Source: Alcaligenes faecalis (GTDB lineage: Bacteria; Pseudomonadota; Gammaproteobacteria; Burkholderiales; Burkholderiaceae_B). From it: 64,000 bases of DNA. The notes under the pieces were generated by a model that worked only from the letters and a program-made list of their open reading frames with translations, was not told where the DNA came from and ran no database searches. Shown here piece by piece: positions 10,870 to 19,830 of this stretch. Every line of letters starts with the position of its first letter. The stretch's first letter is position 1. Where the stretch lies: the NCBI RefSeq assembly GCF_009497775.1, contig NZ_CP031012.1, positions 2,232,001-2,296,000 on the forward strand, in the 5' to 3' direction. The position numbers and the translations under genes are program-made.

Positions 10870-11582
10870 TGGAACTCTCCTCCGTATTTGCTGATGTCAG
10901 CCGCAGCTTTCTGTTTGCATTGGCGACGCTATTGCCCATGCTGAACCCGCCTGCGGCCGCCCCCATCTTTCTGACCCTGACCGAAGGGGCCAGCGTGCCC
11001 GATCGCGCTCGCCTGGCCAAGAAAGTTGCCATCAATATTTTCATCATGCTGGCCATTGCCATGGTGGCGGGCAATATCGTGCTGAATTTCTTTGGCATTT
11101 CCCTGCCCATCATTCGTATTGGCGGGGGTCTGCTGGTGATTGCCACGGCCTGGCGCCTGATCAACGCCTCGGACTTTGACGCGGCCCATGCCCAGAACAT
11201 GGCCGAGTCCTATTCCTGGGAACAGATTCGCTCCAAAGCCTTCTATCCCCTGACCTTCCCCATGCTGTGCGGCCCCGGCTCCCTGTCCGCCGCGCTGACG
11301 GTAGGTGCGACTTTGCATGACAACTCGGTCACCGGCACCATGAGCAAGCTGGCAGGTGCACTGCCCGCTATTGCCGCCGCCAGTTTTATCGTGTTTCTGG
11401 CCTTACGTTTTGCATCGCAATTCCTGTACAAACTGGGTAAAAATGGCACGGCCGTCGTGATGCGCCTGTCCGCCTTCATCCTCTTGTGCCTGGGCGTGCA
11501 GATTACCTGGGCCGGTTTCCATGAACTTTTCCTGGGTTTGCTGCACGAAGCATCTACCTTTCATTCTTTAAGTTCTTCTTGA
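10869..11582 (+). CDS. MarC-family integral membrane protein
   Basis: 237 residues, about six hydrophobic helices. It matches the MarC/UPF0056 family by segments such as LFALATLLPMLNPPAAAPIF near the start, IIRIGGGLLVIATAWRLI, and AFYPLTFPMLCGPGSLSAAL in the middle. The family has no firmly established transport function despite its name, so no substrate is given. The start overlaps the glnD stop by one base, implying coupled translation; dsbB begins 4 nt after the stop. Confidence 0.85.
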   Translation: MELSSVFADVSRSFLFALATLLPMLNPPAAAPIFLTLTEGASVPDRARLAKKVAINIFIMLAIAMVAGNIVLNFFGISLPIIRIGGGLLVIATAWRLINASDFDAAHAQNMAESYSWEQIRSKAFYPLTFPMLCGPGSLSAALTVGATLHDNSVTGTMSKLAGALPAIAAASFIVFLALRFASQFLYKLGKNGTAVVMRLSAFILLCLGVQITWAGFHELFLGLLHEASTFHSLSSS

Positions 11583-11586
11583 TACC

Positions 11587-12087
11587 ATGGCCGCATCCTC
11601 CCGCCAGTCCGCTGCACCCTACTATCTGATCGCCCTACTCGCCTTTTCCGGCGTAGGCATTGCGCTGCTTTCCCAGCACGTCTTCAGCATCCCACCTTGC
11701 GCCTGGTGCGTACTGCAACGCCTGATTTTCATTGTGCTGGGCGTGTTCAGCCTGGTCGCTGGCGTACTGCGTCAACTAGGCCATCAGCGCAGCTCCACCG
11801 TCGCCAGCCTGCTGGGCCTGGCCACAGCTGTTGGCGGCATTCTGGCTGCCTGGTATCAAGTATCGGTAGCGCAGCACTTGTTCAGCTGCGACCAGACCTT
11901 TGCCGATCGCTTCATCACCCAGTCCGGCCTGGAAAGCGGCCTGCCTTGGTTGTTTGGCATCTACGCCTCCTGCATGGACGCCCGCCAACCGCTGCTGGGG
12001 ATTGAGTACGCTTACTGGAGCCTGGCGCTGTTTGTAATTCTGGGCCTGGGTTTGTTGGTGACCTTGTTCAAGCGTCGTGGTGCCTAA
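11587..12087 (+). CDS. dsbB: Disulfide bond formation protein B
   Basis: Inner-membrane quinone reductase that reoxidises periplasmic DsbA. 166 residues with four hydrophobic helices. The first periplasmic loop carries the CxxC pair PCAWCVLQR near residues 37-42. The second loop has two Cys, in LFSCDQTF near residue 98 and YASCMD near residue 125, matching the four catalytic cysteines of DsbB. Last gene of the map-glnD-marC-dsbB run, followed by a terminator. Confidence 0.95.
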   Translation: MAASSRQSAAPYYLIALLAFSGVGIALLSQHVFSIPPCAWCVLQRLIFIVLGVFSLVAGVLRQLGHQRSSTVASLLGLATAVGGILAAWYQVSVAQHLFSCDQTFADRFITQSGLESGLPWLFGIYASCMDARQPLLGIEYAYWSLALFVILGLGLLVTLFKRRGA

Positions 12088-12127
12088 GCACTTCAATCAA
12101 CACGCAAACCCCGCCTGATTGCATAAG

Positions 12128-12171
12128 CACCCCACAAACCGGACACAAATCCGATTTGTGGGGTGTTTTTT
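12128..12171 (+). terminator. Rho-independent terminator of the map-dsbB run
   Basis: The 11-nt arm at 12128-12138 pairs perfectly with 12155-12165, followed by six T (12166-12171). It begins 40 nt after the dsbB stop. Confidence 0.9.
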
Positions 12172-12194
12172 ATGCCCAAGAGCAACAGACAGCC

Positions 12195-13412
12195 TTATCC
12201 AGGCATCAGTCCCAGGTCGGTATAAACTGCATCCCGTACTTGATCCGGGAAGGCACCAAACAAGCCTTCCGGAGCCGTGTTGGTCATGCTGACAATAATC
12301 ACGTCCTGGTACGGGTCGAACATCCATTTCTGCCCGAAGGCGCCTACCCATTGCACACTACCCGCCGACATGGGCATGGTTGAATCAGGCTCCAATCGAG
12401 AAATCGCCGCACCGTAGGTGTAGCCCCAGTTCCGCCACATGCACTTGGCTGAATGCGGCACATGGTCGCTAAGGAAGGCCTGATAGGATGATCTGGACAG
12501 CAAGCGACCATTACGCAAACCCAGCAAGATACGCATCAAATCCGGGCCGGAGCCTAGCATGGAAGCACCGGCATAGACCGGCGTAGAAGGCCGGGACATC
12601 AGGCTCTCATCGAAGCGCAGCACGCCTATCCCCAAGTCCAAAGCACCTTCAGCACGGGATAAGCCTGCGGCATAATTTTGATAATGCGCCGCTATCTGGT
12701 AGTAATCGCGCTCGTAGAACGAGCAATGCTTCAAACCCAAAGGCGCACTGATTGTCTCTTCCAGCAGTTGCGCCAGCCCTTTCCCGGATGCGACCTCCAA
12801 GGCTTTGCCCACCACATCAATACCTAATGAATAGCGCCAACCAGTCCCCGGCACAAAACGTAGCGGCACGGAACACACACGACGGAAGTTCTCTTGCCAA
12901 CTCAGATCAACACGATCAATGCCATCACTGATCTGTGCATGTGCATACAGGCTGTCCTCTCCATCAATAAAGCGATAGCTAAGGCCGGAGGTATGGGTCA
13001 GTAATTGATGAATCGAAATCGGCGGGCATTCCGACTCAAAGTGAGGACCAAAATTGGGGAGGTAACGTGTGATTCTGTCTTTCAAGGAAACCAGCCCTTG
13101 CTCGCTCAAGCACAAGGCCAACCAGGAGCTCACCGATTTGCTCAAGGAGCCCAATCTGAACACCGTATCCTCTTGCATGGGTCGAGCATTTTCCTTGTCA
13201 GCCCAACCACCCACATAACTCAATATCACCTGGCCTTTGTGAGCGACCAGAACCACCGCTCCCATCACTTGATTTTGGCTTAGAGCCTGCTCCAGGAATT
13301 GATGCAAGGCAGGAAAGTTTGTCCGTGAATGACTATTGACCAGGTTCGCCCCGGTCGAATCAGTGACCGCCAATGTTTGGCCTGACTCTATATCGCAGCT
13401 TAGGTCTTTCAT
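12195..13412 (-). CDS. Serine hydrolase of the beta-lactamase/esterase (class C-like, S12) family
   Basis: 405 residues without an evident signal peptide. The nucleophile motif SxxK appears as SLSK in FRLGSLSKSVSSW near residue 94. The second motif Tyr lies in GTGWRYSLGIDVVGKALE near residue 190, the arrangement seen in EstB-type esterases. The third motif region is VGAFGQKWMFDP near residue 366, which departs from the usual KTG or WGG-x-x-G. Substrate is unknown: esterase, D-amino-peptidase and beta-lactamase-like roles are all possible. It is alone on its strand with an AT-rich upstream region and a perfect palindromic operator 18 nt before the ATG, so it is probably under specific repression. 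Confidence 0.8.
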   Translation of the reverse strand: MKDLSCDIESGQTLAVTDSTGANLVNSHSRTNFPALHQFLEQALSQNQVMGAVVLVAHKGQVILSYVGGWADKENARPMQEDTVFRLGSLSKSVSSWLALCLSEQGLVSLKDRITRYLPNFGPHFESECPPISIHQLLTHTSGLSYRFIDGEDSLYAHAQISDGIDRVDLSWQENFRRVCSVPLRFVPGTGWRYSLGIDVVGKALEVASGKGLAQLLEETISAPLGLKHCSFYERDYYQIAAHYQNYAAGLSRAEGALDLGIGVLRFDESLMSRPSTPVYAGASMLGSGPDLMRILLGLRNGRLLSRSSYQAFLSDHVPHSAKCMWRNWGYTYGAAISRLEPDSTMPMSAGSVQWVGAFGQKWMFDPYQDVIIVSMTNTAPEGLFGAFPDQVRDAVYTDLGLMPG

Positions 13413-13429
13413 CTTTGTATCCCGATAGA

Positions 13430-13447
13430 ATGAGCGCTAGCGCTCAT
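13430..13447. promoter_or_regulatory. Perfect 18-bp palindrome, probable repressor operator
   Basis: ATGAGCGCTAGCGCTCAT is completely self-complementary and lies 18 nt upstream of the serine hydrolase ATG (13412). Position and symmetry suit a dimeric repressor of TetR or LacI type. The cognate regulator is not next door. Confidence 0.7.
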
Positions 13448-13628
13448 GGTTTATCAAAAGAAACAAAGCAGAAATATAAGTTAATTAATGAAAAATCGAA
13501 AACAAAACGAAAGAAATTATTATTATCAACAAGTTAAGAAAAATAAATTTATTTTATAAAATCGACTTATAATTAAAACTTAAATAAAATCGATTCAGAC
13601 ATAAAAACAAAAATCACAGAATGAAGAA
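13448..13628. other. AT-rich intergenic tract
   Basis: About 180 bp of strongly A+T-rich sequence between the serine hydrolase and the purF terminator, unlike the GC-rich surroundings. No open frame of note. It probably holds the hydrolase promoter and may bind nucleoid proteins (inference). Confidence 0.6.
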
Positions 13629-13662
13629 ATAAAAAACCCGCTATAAAAGCGGGTTTTTTATT
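13629..13662 (-). terminator. Terminator of the purF operon
   Basis: The stem ACCCGC/GCGGGT, extended by flanking A/T pairs, encloses a short AT loop and has six-base T-runs on both strands (13631-13659). It lies 20 nt after the purF stop and could work in both directions. Confidence 0.9.
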
Positions 13663-13681
13663 CAATGAAAGAACCAGACGA

Positions 13682-15166
13682 TCAATCCGTCACATCCGGC
13701 ACGTCACGACCGCCTTTGCGGCCTTCTGCCAACAGATTCAAATACGCCTCGTCCACATCACCGGTCACGTACTCGCCACTAAAGCAGGAGGACTCAAAAC
13801 CGGCAAAGCGTGGGTTCAAATCACGCAGGGACTGCTCCAGATCGTGCAGGTCCTGGTAGACCAGGCCATCCACACCAATTTCCTTGGCAACCTGATCCAC
13901 GTCGCGACCTGTAGCGATCAGTTCGGACACGGTAGGCATGTCAATGCCGTACACGTTCGGGAAACGCACGGGTGGCGCTGCCGAGGCAAAGAACACCTTG
14001 TTTGCACCAGCGGCACGAGCCATATCCACGATCTGACGGCTGGTTGTGCCACGCACGATGGAGTCATCCACCAGCAGTACGTTCTTGCCCTGGAACTCCA
14101 TGGGAATGGCGCTCAGCTTCTGACGCACGGACTTCTTGCGCACTTCCTGGCCGGGCATGATGAAGGTACGGCCCACGTAGCGGTTCTTGATGAAGCCTTC
14201 ACGATAGTTCAGGTTCAGATGAGCCGCCAACTGCATGGCCGATGGACGGGCCGAGTCAGGAATAGGCATCACCACATCAATATCGGCCAGACGCAGGTTC
14301 TTGGCGACGTTCTCGGCCAGATACTCACCCATCAACAAGCGGGCGTCGTACACCGACACGCCGTCAACCGTGGAGTCAGGACGGGCAAAGTACACGTATT
14401 CAAAGACACAGGGGTTCAGGCGCGGGTTCTCGGCGCACTGGCGGCTGCTGAGATTGCCGTCCAGATCAATGATGATGGCCTCACCAGGCTCCACATCACG
14501 AACCAGCTCGAAGCCGCAACCGGTCAAGGCTACGGACTCGGAGGCAACCATCCATTCCTCACCCTTGGGGGTCACGTTGCGACCCAGGCACAAAGGACGA
14601 ATCCCGTTCGGGTCACGGAAGGCAACCAGACCAAAGTTCGCAATTTGCGAGACCACAGCATAGGCGCCACGGGCACGACGGTGCACGGCAGCCACGGCTT
14701 CAAACACCTCGTCCTCGGACAGCTCGGGGCCGGTGGCAGCACGTTGCAGTTCGTGCGCGTACACATTCAGCAGAACCTCGGAGTCCGAGTTGGTGTTGAT
14801 GTGGCGACGATCAATGGTGAACAGTTCTTCACGCAGCTCACGCCAATTGGTCAGATTGCCGTTGTGCACAAAGCTCAGACCAAAGGGGGCATTGACGTAA
14901 AACGGCTGCGCCTCCTCCACGCTCTGGCTGGAGCCTGCGGTGGGGTAACGCACGTGGCCAATGCCGCTATTGCCCGGCAAGGAGCGCATGTTGCGGGTAC
15001 GGAATACGTCCCGCACCAGGCCAAATGCCTTGTGCATGCTGAAGAACTGGTCGTGCCAGGTCGCCAGGCCCGCTGCGTCCTGCCCGCGATGCTGCAGCAA
15101 GAGCAAACTGTCATAGATCAACTGATTTACAGGGCTGCGCGCAACAACCCCTACAACTCCACACAT
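13682..15166 (-). CDS. purF: Amidophosphoribosyltransferase
   Basis: First committed step of purine synthesis: PRPP plus glutamine to 5-phosphoribosylamine. 494 residues. The class II glutamine amidotransferase nucleophile is Cys2 (MCGVVGVVA), followed by [11 protein letters not shown] and the NGNLTN loop. The C-terminal phosphoribosyltransferase signature [18 protein letters not shown] is near residue 360. Downstream of cvpA, the classical order. Confidence 0.98.
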   Translation of the reverse strand: MCGVVGVVARSPVNQLIYDSLLLLQHRGQDAAGLATWHDQFFSMHKAFGLVRDVFRTRNMRSLPGNSGIGHVRYPTAGSSQSVEEAQPFYVNAPFGLSFVHNGNLTNWRELREELFTIDRRHINTNSDSEVLLNVYAHELQRAATGPELSEDEVFEAVAAVHRRARGAYAVVSQIANFGLVAFRDPNGIRPLCLGRNVTPKGEEWMVASESVALTGCGFELVRDVEPGEAIIIDLDGNLSSRQCAENPRLNPCVFEYVYFARPDSTVDGVSVYDARLLMGEYLAENVAKNLRLADIDVVMPIPDSARPSAMQLAAHLNLNYREGFIKNRYVGRTFIMPGQEVRKKSVRQKLSAIPMEFQGKNVLLVDDSIVRGTTSRQIVDMARAAGANKVFFASAAPPVRFPNVYGIDMPTVSELIATGRDVDQVAKEIGVDGLVYQDLHDLEQSLRDLNPRFAGFESSCFSGEYVTGDVDEAYLNLLAEGRKGGRDVPDVTD

Positions 15167-15189
15167 GATTGGTTCCCGTTAGTGTGTTC

Positions 15190-15678
15190 TCAATAAGGCA
15201 GCCATTCTGCCAAAGACGGCGGCAGCATGGCCTTAATCGACTGCACCGCGCGGATCGCAGGCTCAGCCAGCTTGGCCTGCTCCCACCACGGTTCTTTAGG
15301 TAAATCGGTATGCCCGGCCAGAATGACCAGTATCAGCACCAGCAACACCCCGCGAGCCAGACCAAACAGGCCGCCCAGTCCGTGATCGGCGGGCGTCAAA
15401 CCTGTTTGCTCGATCAGACTGGCCAGCAGCATGTTCAACAGGCCCACCAGCAACAAGACCATAAAAAAAACGGCTCCGTAGGCCAAAGCCGTACGTAATA
15501 AGCCGTTTTCTACCCAGACTTGTATCCAGCCTGATGTGCGTGGCCCCCACCAGATTGCGGCCATGAAAGCCAGCAAATAGGCGCTGAGCGAAAGAACTTC
15601 CTTGATCAATCCGCGTATCAGGCCCAGAAGGCCTGACACACCCACAATTCCAAGGACGATATAGTCGAAGCTGCTCAC
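15190..15678 (-). CDS. cvpA: CvpA-family membrane protein
   Basis: 162 residues, four hydrophobic segments, beginning MSSFDYIVLGIVGVSGLLGLIRG, typical of CvpA (colicin V production protein), an inner-membrane protein needed for colicin V export in E. coli and linked to envelope stress in other species. The start codon is GTG (15678-15676), overlapping the SPOR-protein stop by 4 nt (GTGA). purF follows after 23 nt. Confidence 0.92.
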   Translation of the reverse strand: MSSFDYIVLGIVGVSGLLGLIRGLIKEVLSLSAYLLAFMAAIWWGPRTSGWIQVWVENGLLRTALAYGAVFFMVLLLVGLLNMLLASLIEQTGLTPADHGLGGLFGLARGVLLVLILVILAGHTDLPKEPWWEQAKLAEPAIRAVQSIKAMLPPSLAEWLPY

Positions 15679-16520
15679 TTAGCCGAGATAAAACTGTTCT
15701 CGTAACCGAGCGAGCGCAAGCGGGCCTGAGCTGCCTGTGCCGCTTCACGGGTGGGGAATGGACCCACACGCAAACGATAGGTTGGCTTGCCACCGCTTTG
15801 TGCCGTCTCTACATAGGCATTGGTCACACCGGCCGATACCAGCTGATCACGACGCGACTGGGCATCGTTCTGGTTGGAATAGGCGACAATCTGCAAAATG
15901 AAGTTGCCTTGTTGCGCGGCCGGTTTAGGGGCTGCAGCGGGGGCAGGTTTGTTCGGTACACGGCCTTCCAGCAGGGCCAGCGCGTAGGAGCCGTCATCCG
16001 TACGGCCATTTTGTGCAGGCGCTGGGGCTGGCTTGGGTTTTTCGACAGGCTTGGGTTTTTCAACCGGCTTAGGCGGCTCTGGACGGGTGGTCACAGGCGG
16101 CGGCTCAGTTGGAGTGCTTGGCGTAGCCACATGCGCAGGATCGGTTTCCAGACCGGGATTGACCACAGCCAGGCCACCATCAGTACTGGTGGAAGGATCA
16201 GCGACCAGCGGCTCGTCAGGTTGCTCGATAACAGGAGCGGGCGTGCCCTCTTGCACCACCAGCTCGCCAGGGCGAGTTTGCACCGTGCCCTGCCCCGTTG
16301 TCTGGCCAATCGGCCCCAAAGCCAGAGACTGCTCGGGCTCGGGCGGGGTTTTGTCGGCAGTCAGCATGGGCACCAGCACGACCACGGCCAGAACCAGAGC
16401 CAGCGCGCCAATCAGACGGCGGCGAGCCCGTCCACGCAGTTCCGATAATTGTGAATCGCTGGAAGCACTAGCGCGGCGACCCGACGATGAGGAAGTATCG
16501 TTACGTGAAAATAAACCCAT
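15675..16520 (-). CDS. SPOR-domain protein (DedD/FtsN-like)
   Basis: 281 residues: a short basic cytoplasmic N-terminus, one membrane helix at about 36-55, a long Pro/Lys/Thr-rich periplasmic linker with repeated PKPVEK units (about 150-170), and a C-terminal SPOR domain from about 205. SPOR domains bind denuded peptidoglycan at the division septum. Position between folC and cvpA matches dedD of E. coli, so a septal role is likely. I leave the symbol empty because the linker gives little orthology signal. Confidence 0.88.
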   Translation of the reverse strand: MGLFSRNDTSSSSGRRASASSDSQLSELRGRARRRLIGALALVLAVVVLVPMLTADKTPPEPEQSLALGPIGQTTGQGTVQTRPGELVVQEGTPAPVIEQPDEPLVADPSTSTDGGLAVVNPGLETDPAHVATPSTPTEPPPVTTRPEPPKPVEKPKPVEKPKPAPAPAQNGRTDDGSYALALLEGRVPNKPAPAAAPKPAAQQGNFILQIVAYSNQNDAQSRRDQLVSAGVTNAYVETAQSGGKPTYRLRVGPFPTREAAQAAQARLRSLGYENSFISAK

Positions 16521-16558
16521 GAGCCCTAGACCTATGAAATAAGCAGTCTTACCGATAT

Positions 16559-17950
16559 TCAGGAAGATGAACGGTCGTTTGCGGCTTCAAGTATTGGTCC
16601 TACTGTCGCAAACGAGCCAAACACGACAATTCTATCATTGTCACTGGCCTCTTTTAATGCCGCCTCGTAAGCGAGCTGAGGACTGTTGTAACTGGATACG
16701 ACCGCTGACGCTTTACTGACCGAAGCACGGGCAACCGGTCGAACACCTGGGCGATGCGAACTGGATTCGGCTTCGGGTGCCAGCACATCATCAGGCGTCT
16801 CACCACTGGCCAGAACGGTACGCACATGATTGGCCAACTCCTCGCCCGACAGGCTGCGCGGGCCTTCCAGGCTGGCACACATCCAGTGGTCGATACGGGT
16901 AGCCATGCGGGCGATTACGCCATCCACATCCTTGTCCTTGTACATGCCCACGACGGCAATCGTCTTGGGGTACGGGGGCATATTGTCCAGGTTCTGTGCC
17001 AAGGCAGCTGCGGCATGGGGATTGTGGGCCACGTCAAAAATCACGCAAGGCTGGCCGGGTTGAATCTGGAAGCGGCCTGGCATGTGGGCACGCAGCAAAC
17101 CTGCACGCACAGCCTGTGCAGGCACCGCCAAACGGGGATGCAGCGACTCCAGCGCAGCCAATGCCGCAGAGGCATTCAGGAGCTGGTTCGCTCCACGCAA
17201 GGCTGGGTAAGCCAATGCAGCGCGGCGCTGGTTACGGCCACCGTAAGCCCATTGCTGGCGGTCGCCGGAATAGTTGAAATCTTTGCCAAACAGCCACAAT
17301 TGGGCACCAATCTCCTGGGCGTAATCCAACATGGTTTGTGGTGGCACGGGATCGGCACAGATCGCAGGACGATCAGCGCGGAAAATATGGGCTTTTTCCC
17401 AGGCGACCTGCTCACGGGTATTGCCCAGGTATTCAGCGTGGTCGATATCAATGCTGGTAATGATGGAACAGTCCGCATCGATGATATTGACGGCATCCAG
17501 TCGACCACCCAGGCCCACTTCCAGTACAGCAACGTCAACCCGCTGCTCCTGGAACAGCAACAAGGCGGCCAGCGTGGAAAACTCAAAATAAGTCAGCGTC
17601 AGATCGCCACGGGCCTCATTGATACGGGCAAACTGCGCCGTAATCTGGGCATCCTCGGCCATCTCGCCATTCAAGCGAATGCGCTCGTTGTAGCGCACCA
17701 GATGCGGGGAGGCATACACACCCACCTTGTAAGCCGCGGCCAGCAAAATCGCTTCCAGCATGGCGCAGGTGGAGCCTTTGCCGTTGGTGCCACCCACCGT
17801 AATGACGACGGAATCCAGTTTGATGTTCAGACGTTGGGTAACCTCGCGAATCCGACCCAGGCCCAGATCAATGGCCGAGGGATGCAAAGTTTCCAGATAG
17901 GACAGCCAGTCACTCAGCGAGGAGTCGGCTTTCAGAACAGGATTAGTCAT
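16559..17950 (-). CDS. folC: Bifunctional folylpolyglutamate synthase/dihydrofolate synthase
   Basis: Adds glutamate to dihydropteroate and to reduced folates. 463 residues from the ATG at 17950-17948; a TTG four codons upstream is in frame but less likely. The Mur-ligase-type ATP loop TVGGTNGKGSTCAML is near residues 50-64, with YASPHLVRYNERIRL after it and the DVAHNPHAA motif near residue 310. It begins just after the pyruvate dehydrogenase terminator, so it starts its own folC-SPOR-cvpA-purF transcript. Confidence 0.96.
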   Translation of the reverse strand: MTNPVLKADSSLSDWLSYLETLHPSAIDLGLGRIREVTQRLNIKLDSVVITVGGTNGKGSTCAMLEAILLAAAYKVGVYASPHLVRYNERIRLNGEMAEDAQITAQFARINEARGDLTLTYFEFSTLAALLLFQEQRVDVAVLEVGLGGRLDAVNIIDADCSIITSIDIDHAEYLGNTREQVAWEKAHIFRADRPAICADPVPPQTMLDYAQEIGAQLWLFGKDFNYSGDRQQWAYGGRNQRRAALAYPALRGANQLLNASAALAALESLHPRLAVPAQAVRAGLLRAHMPGRFQIQPGQPCVIFDVAHNPHAAAALAQNLDNMPPYPKTIAVVGMYKDKDVDGVIARMATRIDHWMCASLEGPRSLSGEELANHVRTVLASGETPDDVLAPEAESSSHRPGVRPVARASVSKASAVVSSYNSPQLAYEAALKEASDNDRIVVFGSFATVGPILEAANDRSSS

Positions 17951-17966
17951 GGACAACACCAATTAC

Positions 17967-18005
17967 AAAATAAAAACGGCAGGCGCTGATGATAGCACCT
18001 GCCGT
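17967..18005 (-). terminator. Terminator of the pyruvate dehydrogenase operon
   Basis: An 8-bp stem ACGGCAGG/CCTGCCGT (17976-17983 with 17998-18005), extended by 3 bp past one mismatch, is followed on the minus strand by TTTTATTTT. It starts 38 nt after the lpd stop. Confidence 0.85.
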
Positions 18006-18042
18006 GATCCAATACGCCTTAACTATCAGGCGAATACTGGTA

Positions 18043-19821
18043 TTACTTGCGACGTGTGGGAGGCAAGTCCGTGCACGTCCCTTCTGCGACGGCAGCAGCC
18101 TTGCTGACGGACTCGCACAAGGTCGGGTGTGGGTGGATGGATTTGGCCAGATCGACCGGGTCCACACCCATTTCGATAGCCAGCACCAGCTCGCCAATCA
18201 GCTCGCCCGCATTGGTACCGACGATACCGCCGCCCACGATACGGTGAGTTTCAGCATCGAACAGAACCTTGGTAAAGCCTTCGTCGCGGTTGTTGGCAAT
18301 GGCACGACCCGAGGCAGCCCATGGGAATACGCCCTTCTCGACCTTGATACCGTCTTTCTTGGCCTGATCTTCTGTCAGACCCACCCAGGCGATTTCTGGA
18401 TCGGTGTACGCCACCGAAGGAATCACGCGAGCGTCAAAGAAGGATTTTTCACCAGCGATGACTTCAGCAGCCACGTGCGCTTCGTGCTCGGCTTTATGTG
18501 CCAGCATGGGCTGACCCACAATATCGCCAATCGCGTAGATGTGCGGCACGTTGGTGCGCTGTTGATTATCAACCTGGATGAAGCCACGGTCGCTAACCTG
18601 CACACCAGCTTTCTCGGCACCGATCTTCTTGCCATTGGGCGAGCGGCCCACGGCTTGCAGAACCAGGTCGTAACGCTGCGGCTCGGCCGGCGCGTTCTTG
18701 CCTTCAAAGGTTACCCAGATGCCATCTTCGCGGGCTTCGGCAGCTACGGTGCTGGTTTCCAGCATCATGTGGTCGAAGCGGTGCTTGTTCATCTTTTCCC
18801 ACACCTTGACCACGTCGCGGTCTGCGCCCGGCATCAGGCCGGTTTGCATTTCCACCACGTCCAGGCGTGCACCCAGAGCCGAGTACACCGTACCCATTTC
18901 CAGACCGATGATGCCACCACCCACGATCAGCATACGCTTGGGCACAGACTTCAGTTCCAGCGCGCCGGTCGAATCCACTACGCGTGGATCGTCAGGCAGG
19001 AACGGCAGTTTTACCGACTGGCTACCGGCAGCAATAATGGCCGAGCCGAACTTGATCACTTTCTTGGTGCCGTCATTGGCGGTCACTTCGATGTGATTGG
19101 GGTCCAGGAACTGGCCGTTACCAACCACAACCTGTACCTTGCGGCCCTTGGCCATACCGGCCAGACCACCGGTCAGCTTGCCGATCACCTTGTTCTTGTA
19201 GTCGCGCAGCGCGTCGATGTCGATTTGCGCTTCACCGAACTTGATGCCATGTGTTGCCAGGGACTTGGCTTCCTCGTAGACCGCTACGGTATGCAGCAAG
19301 GCCTTGGAAGGAATACAACCCACGTTCAGACACACACCACCCAAGGTGCTGTAGCGCTCGACCAGAGCCACTTTCAGGCCCAGGTCAGCGGCACGGAAGG
19401 CTGCGTTGTAACCGCCAGGGCCAGCGCCCAGAACGACCACATCCACGGAATCATCCGCGCCACCCTGATGGCTGGCAGCCTGCGGAGCAGGTGCCGCGGC
19501 CGGAGCGGCAGCGGCAGGAGCCGCAGCAGCTGCTTTAGGTGCTTCTTGTTTGGCGGGTGCAGCAGCGGGAGCCGCCTGGCCCTCCGCTACTTCGATCTTG
19601 GCAATGGCCGAACCCTGGGAGACCTTGTCACCCACTTTGACCAGCAATTCCTTGATCACCCCTGCCTGAGCGGCAGGGATTTCCATGGAGGCCTTGTCGG
19701 ACTCCACGGTGATCAGGCTTTGCTCGACTTCGACCGTATCACCGACCTGCACCAGCACTTCGATAACATCCACCTCGCCGGAGTCACCGATATCCGGGAC
19801 CGTCAGATCAATCAGACTCAT
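18043..19821 (-). CDS. lpdA: Dihydrolipoyl dehydrogenase (E3) with N-terminal lipoyl domain
   Basis: Reoxidises dihydrolipoamide of pyruvate dehydrogenase with NAD+. 592 residues, longer than the usual 470 because residues 1-80 form a lipoyl domain ([11 protein letters not shown], lipoyl Lys43). An Ala/Pro-rich linker follows at about 85-125, then the FAD fold: [17 protein letters not shown], the redox pair [13 protein letters not shown], the NAD motif [11 protein letters not shown], and the catalytic His-Pro-Glu region [11 protein letters not shown] near the C-terminus. It starts 9 nt after aceF. Lipoyl-bearing E3 is known from Neisseria and Burkholderiales PDH operons. Confidence 0.96.
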   Translation of the reverse strand: MSLIDLTVPDIGDSGEVDVIEVLVQVGDTVEVEQSLITVESDKASMEIPAAQAGVIKELLVKVGDKVSQGSAIAKIEVAEGQAAPAAAPAKQEAPKAAAAAPAAAAPAAAPAPQAASHQGGADDSVDVVVLGAGPGGYNAAFRAADLGLKVALVERYSTLGGVCLNVGCIPSKALLHTVAVYEEAKSLATHGIKFGEAQIDIDALRDYKNKVIGKLTGGLAGMAKGRKVQVVVGNGQFLDPNHIEVTANDGTKKVIKFGSAIIAAGSQSVKLPFLPDDPRVVDSTGALELKSVPKRMLIVGGGIIGLEMGTVYSALGARLDVVEMQTGLMPGADRDVVKVWEKMNKHRFDHMMLETSTVAAEAREDGIWVTFEGKNAPAEPQRYDLVLQAVGRSPNGKKIGAEKAGVQVSDRGFIQVDNQQRTNVPHIYAIGDIVGQPMLAHKAEHEAHVAAEVIAGEKSFFDARVIPSVAYTDPEIAWVGLTEDQAKKDGIKVEKGVFPWAASGRAIANNRDEGFTKVLFDAETHRIVGGGIVGTNAGELIGELVLAIEMGVDPVDLAKSIHPHPTLCESVSKAAAVAEGTCTDLPPTRRK

Positions 19822-19830
19822 GACAACTCC

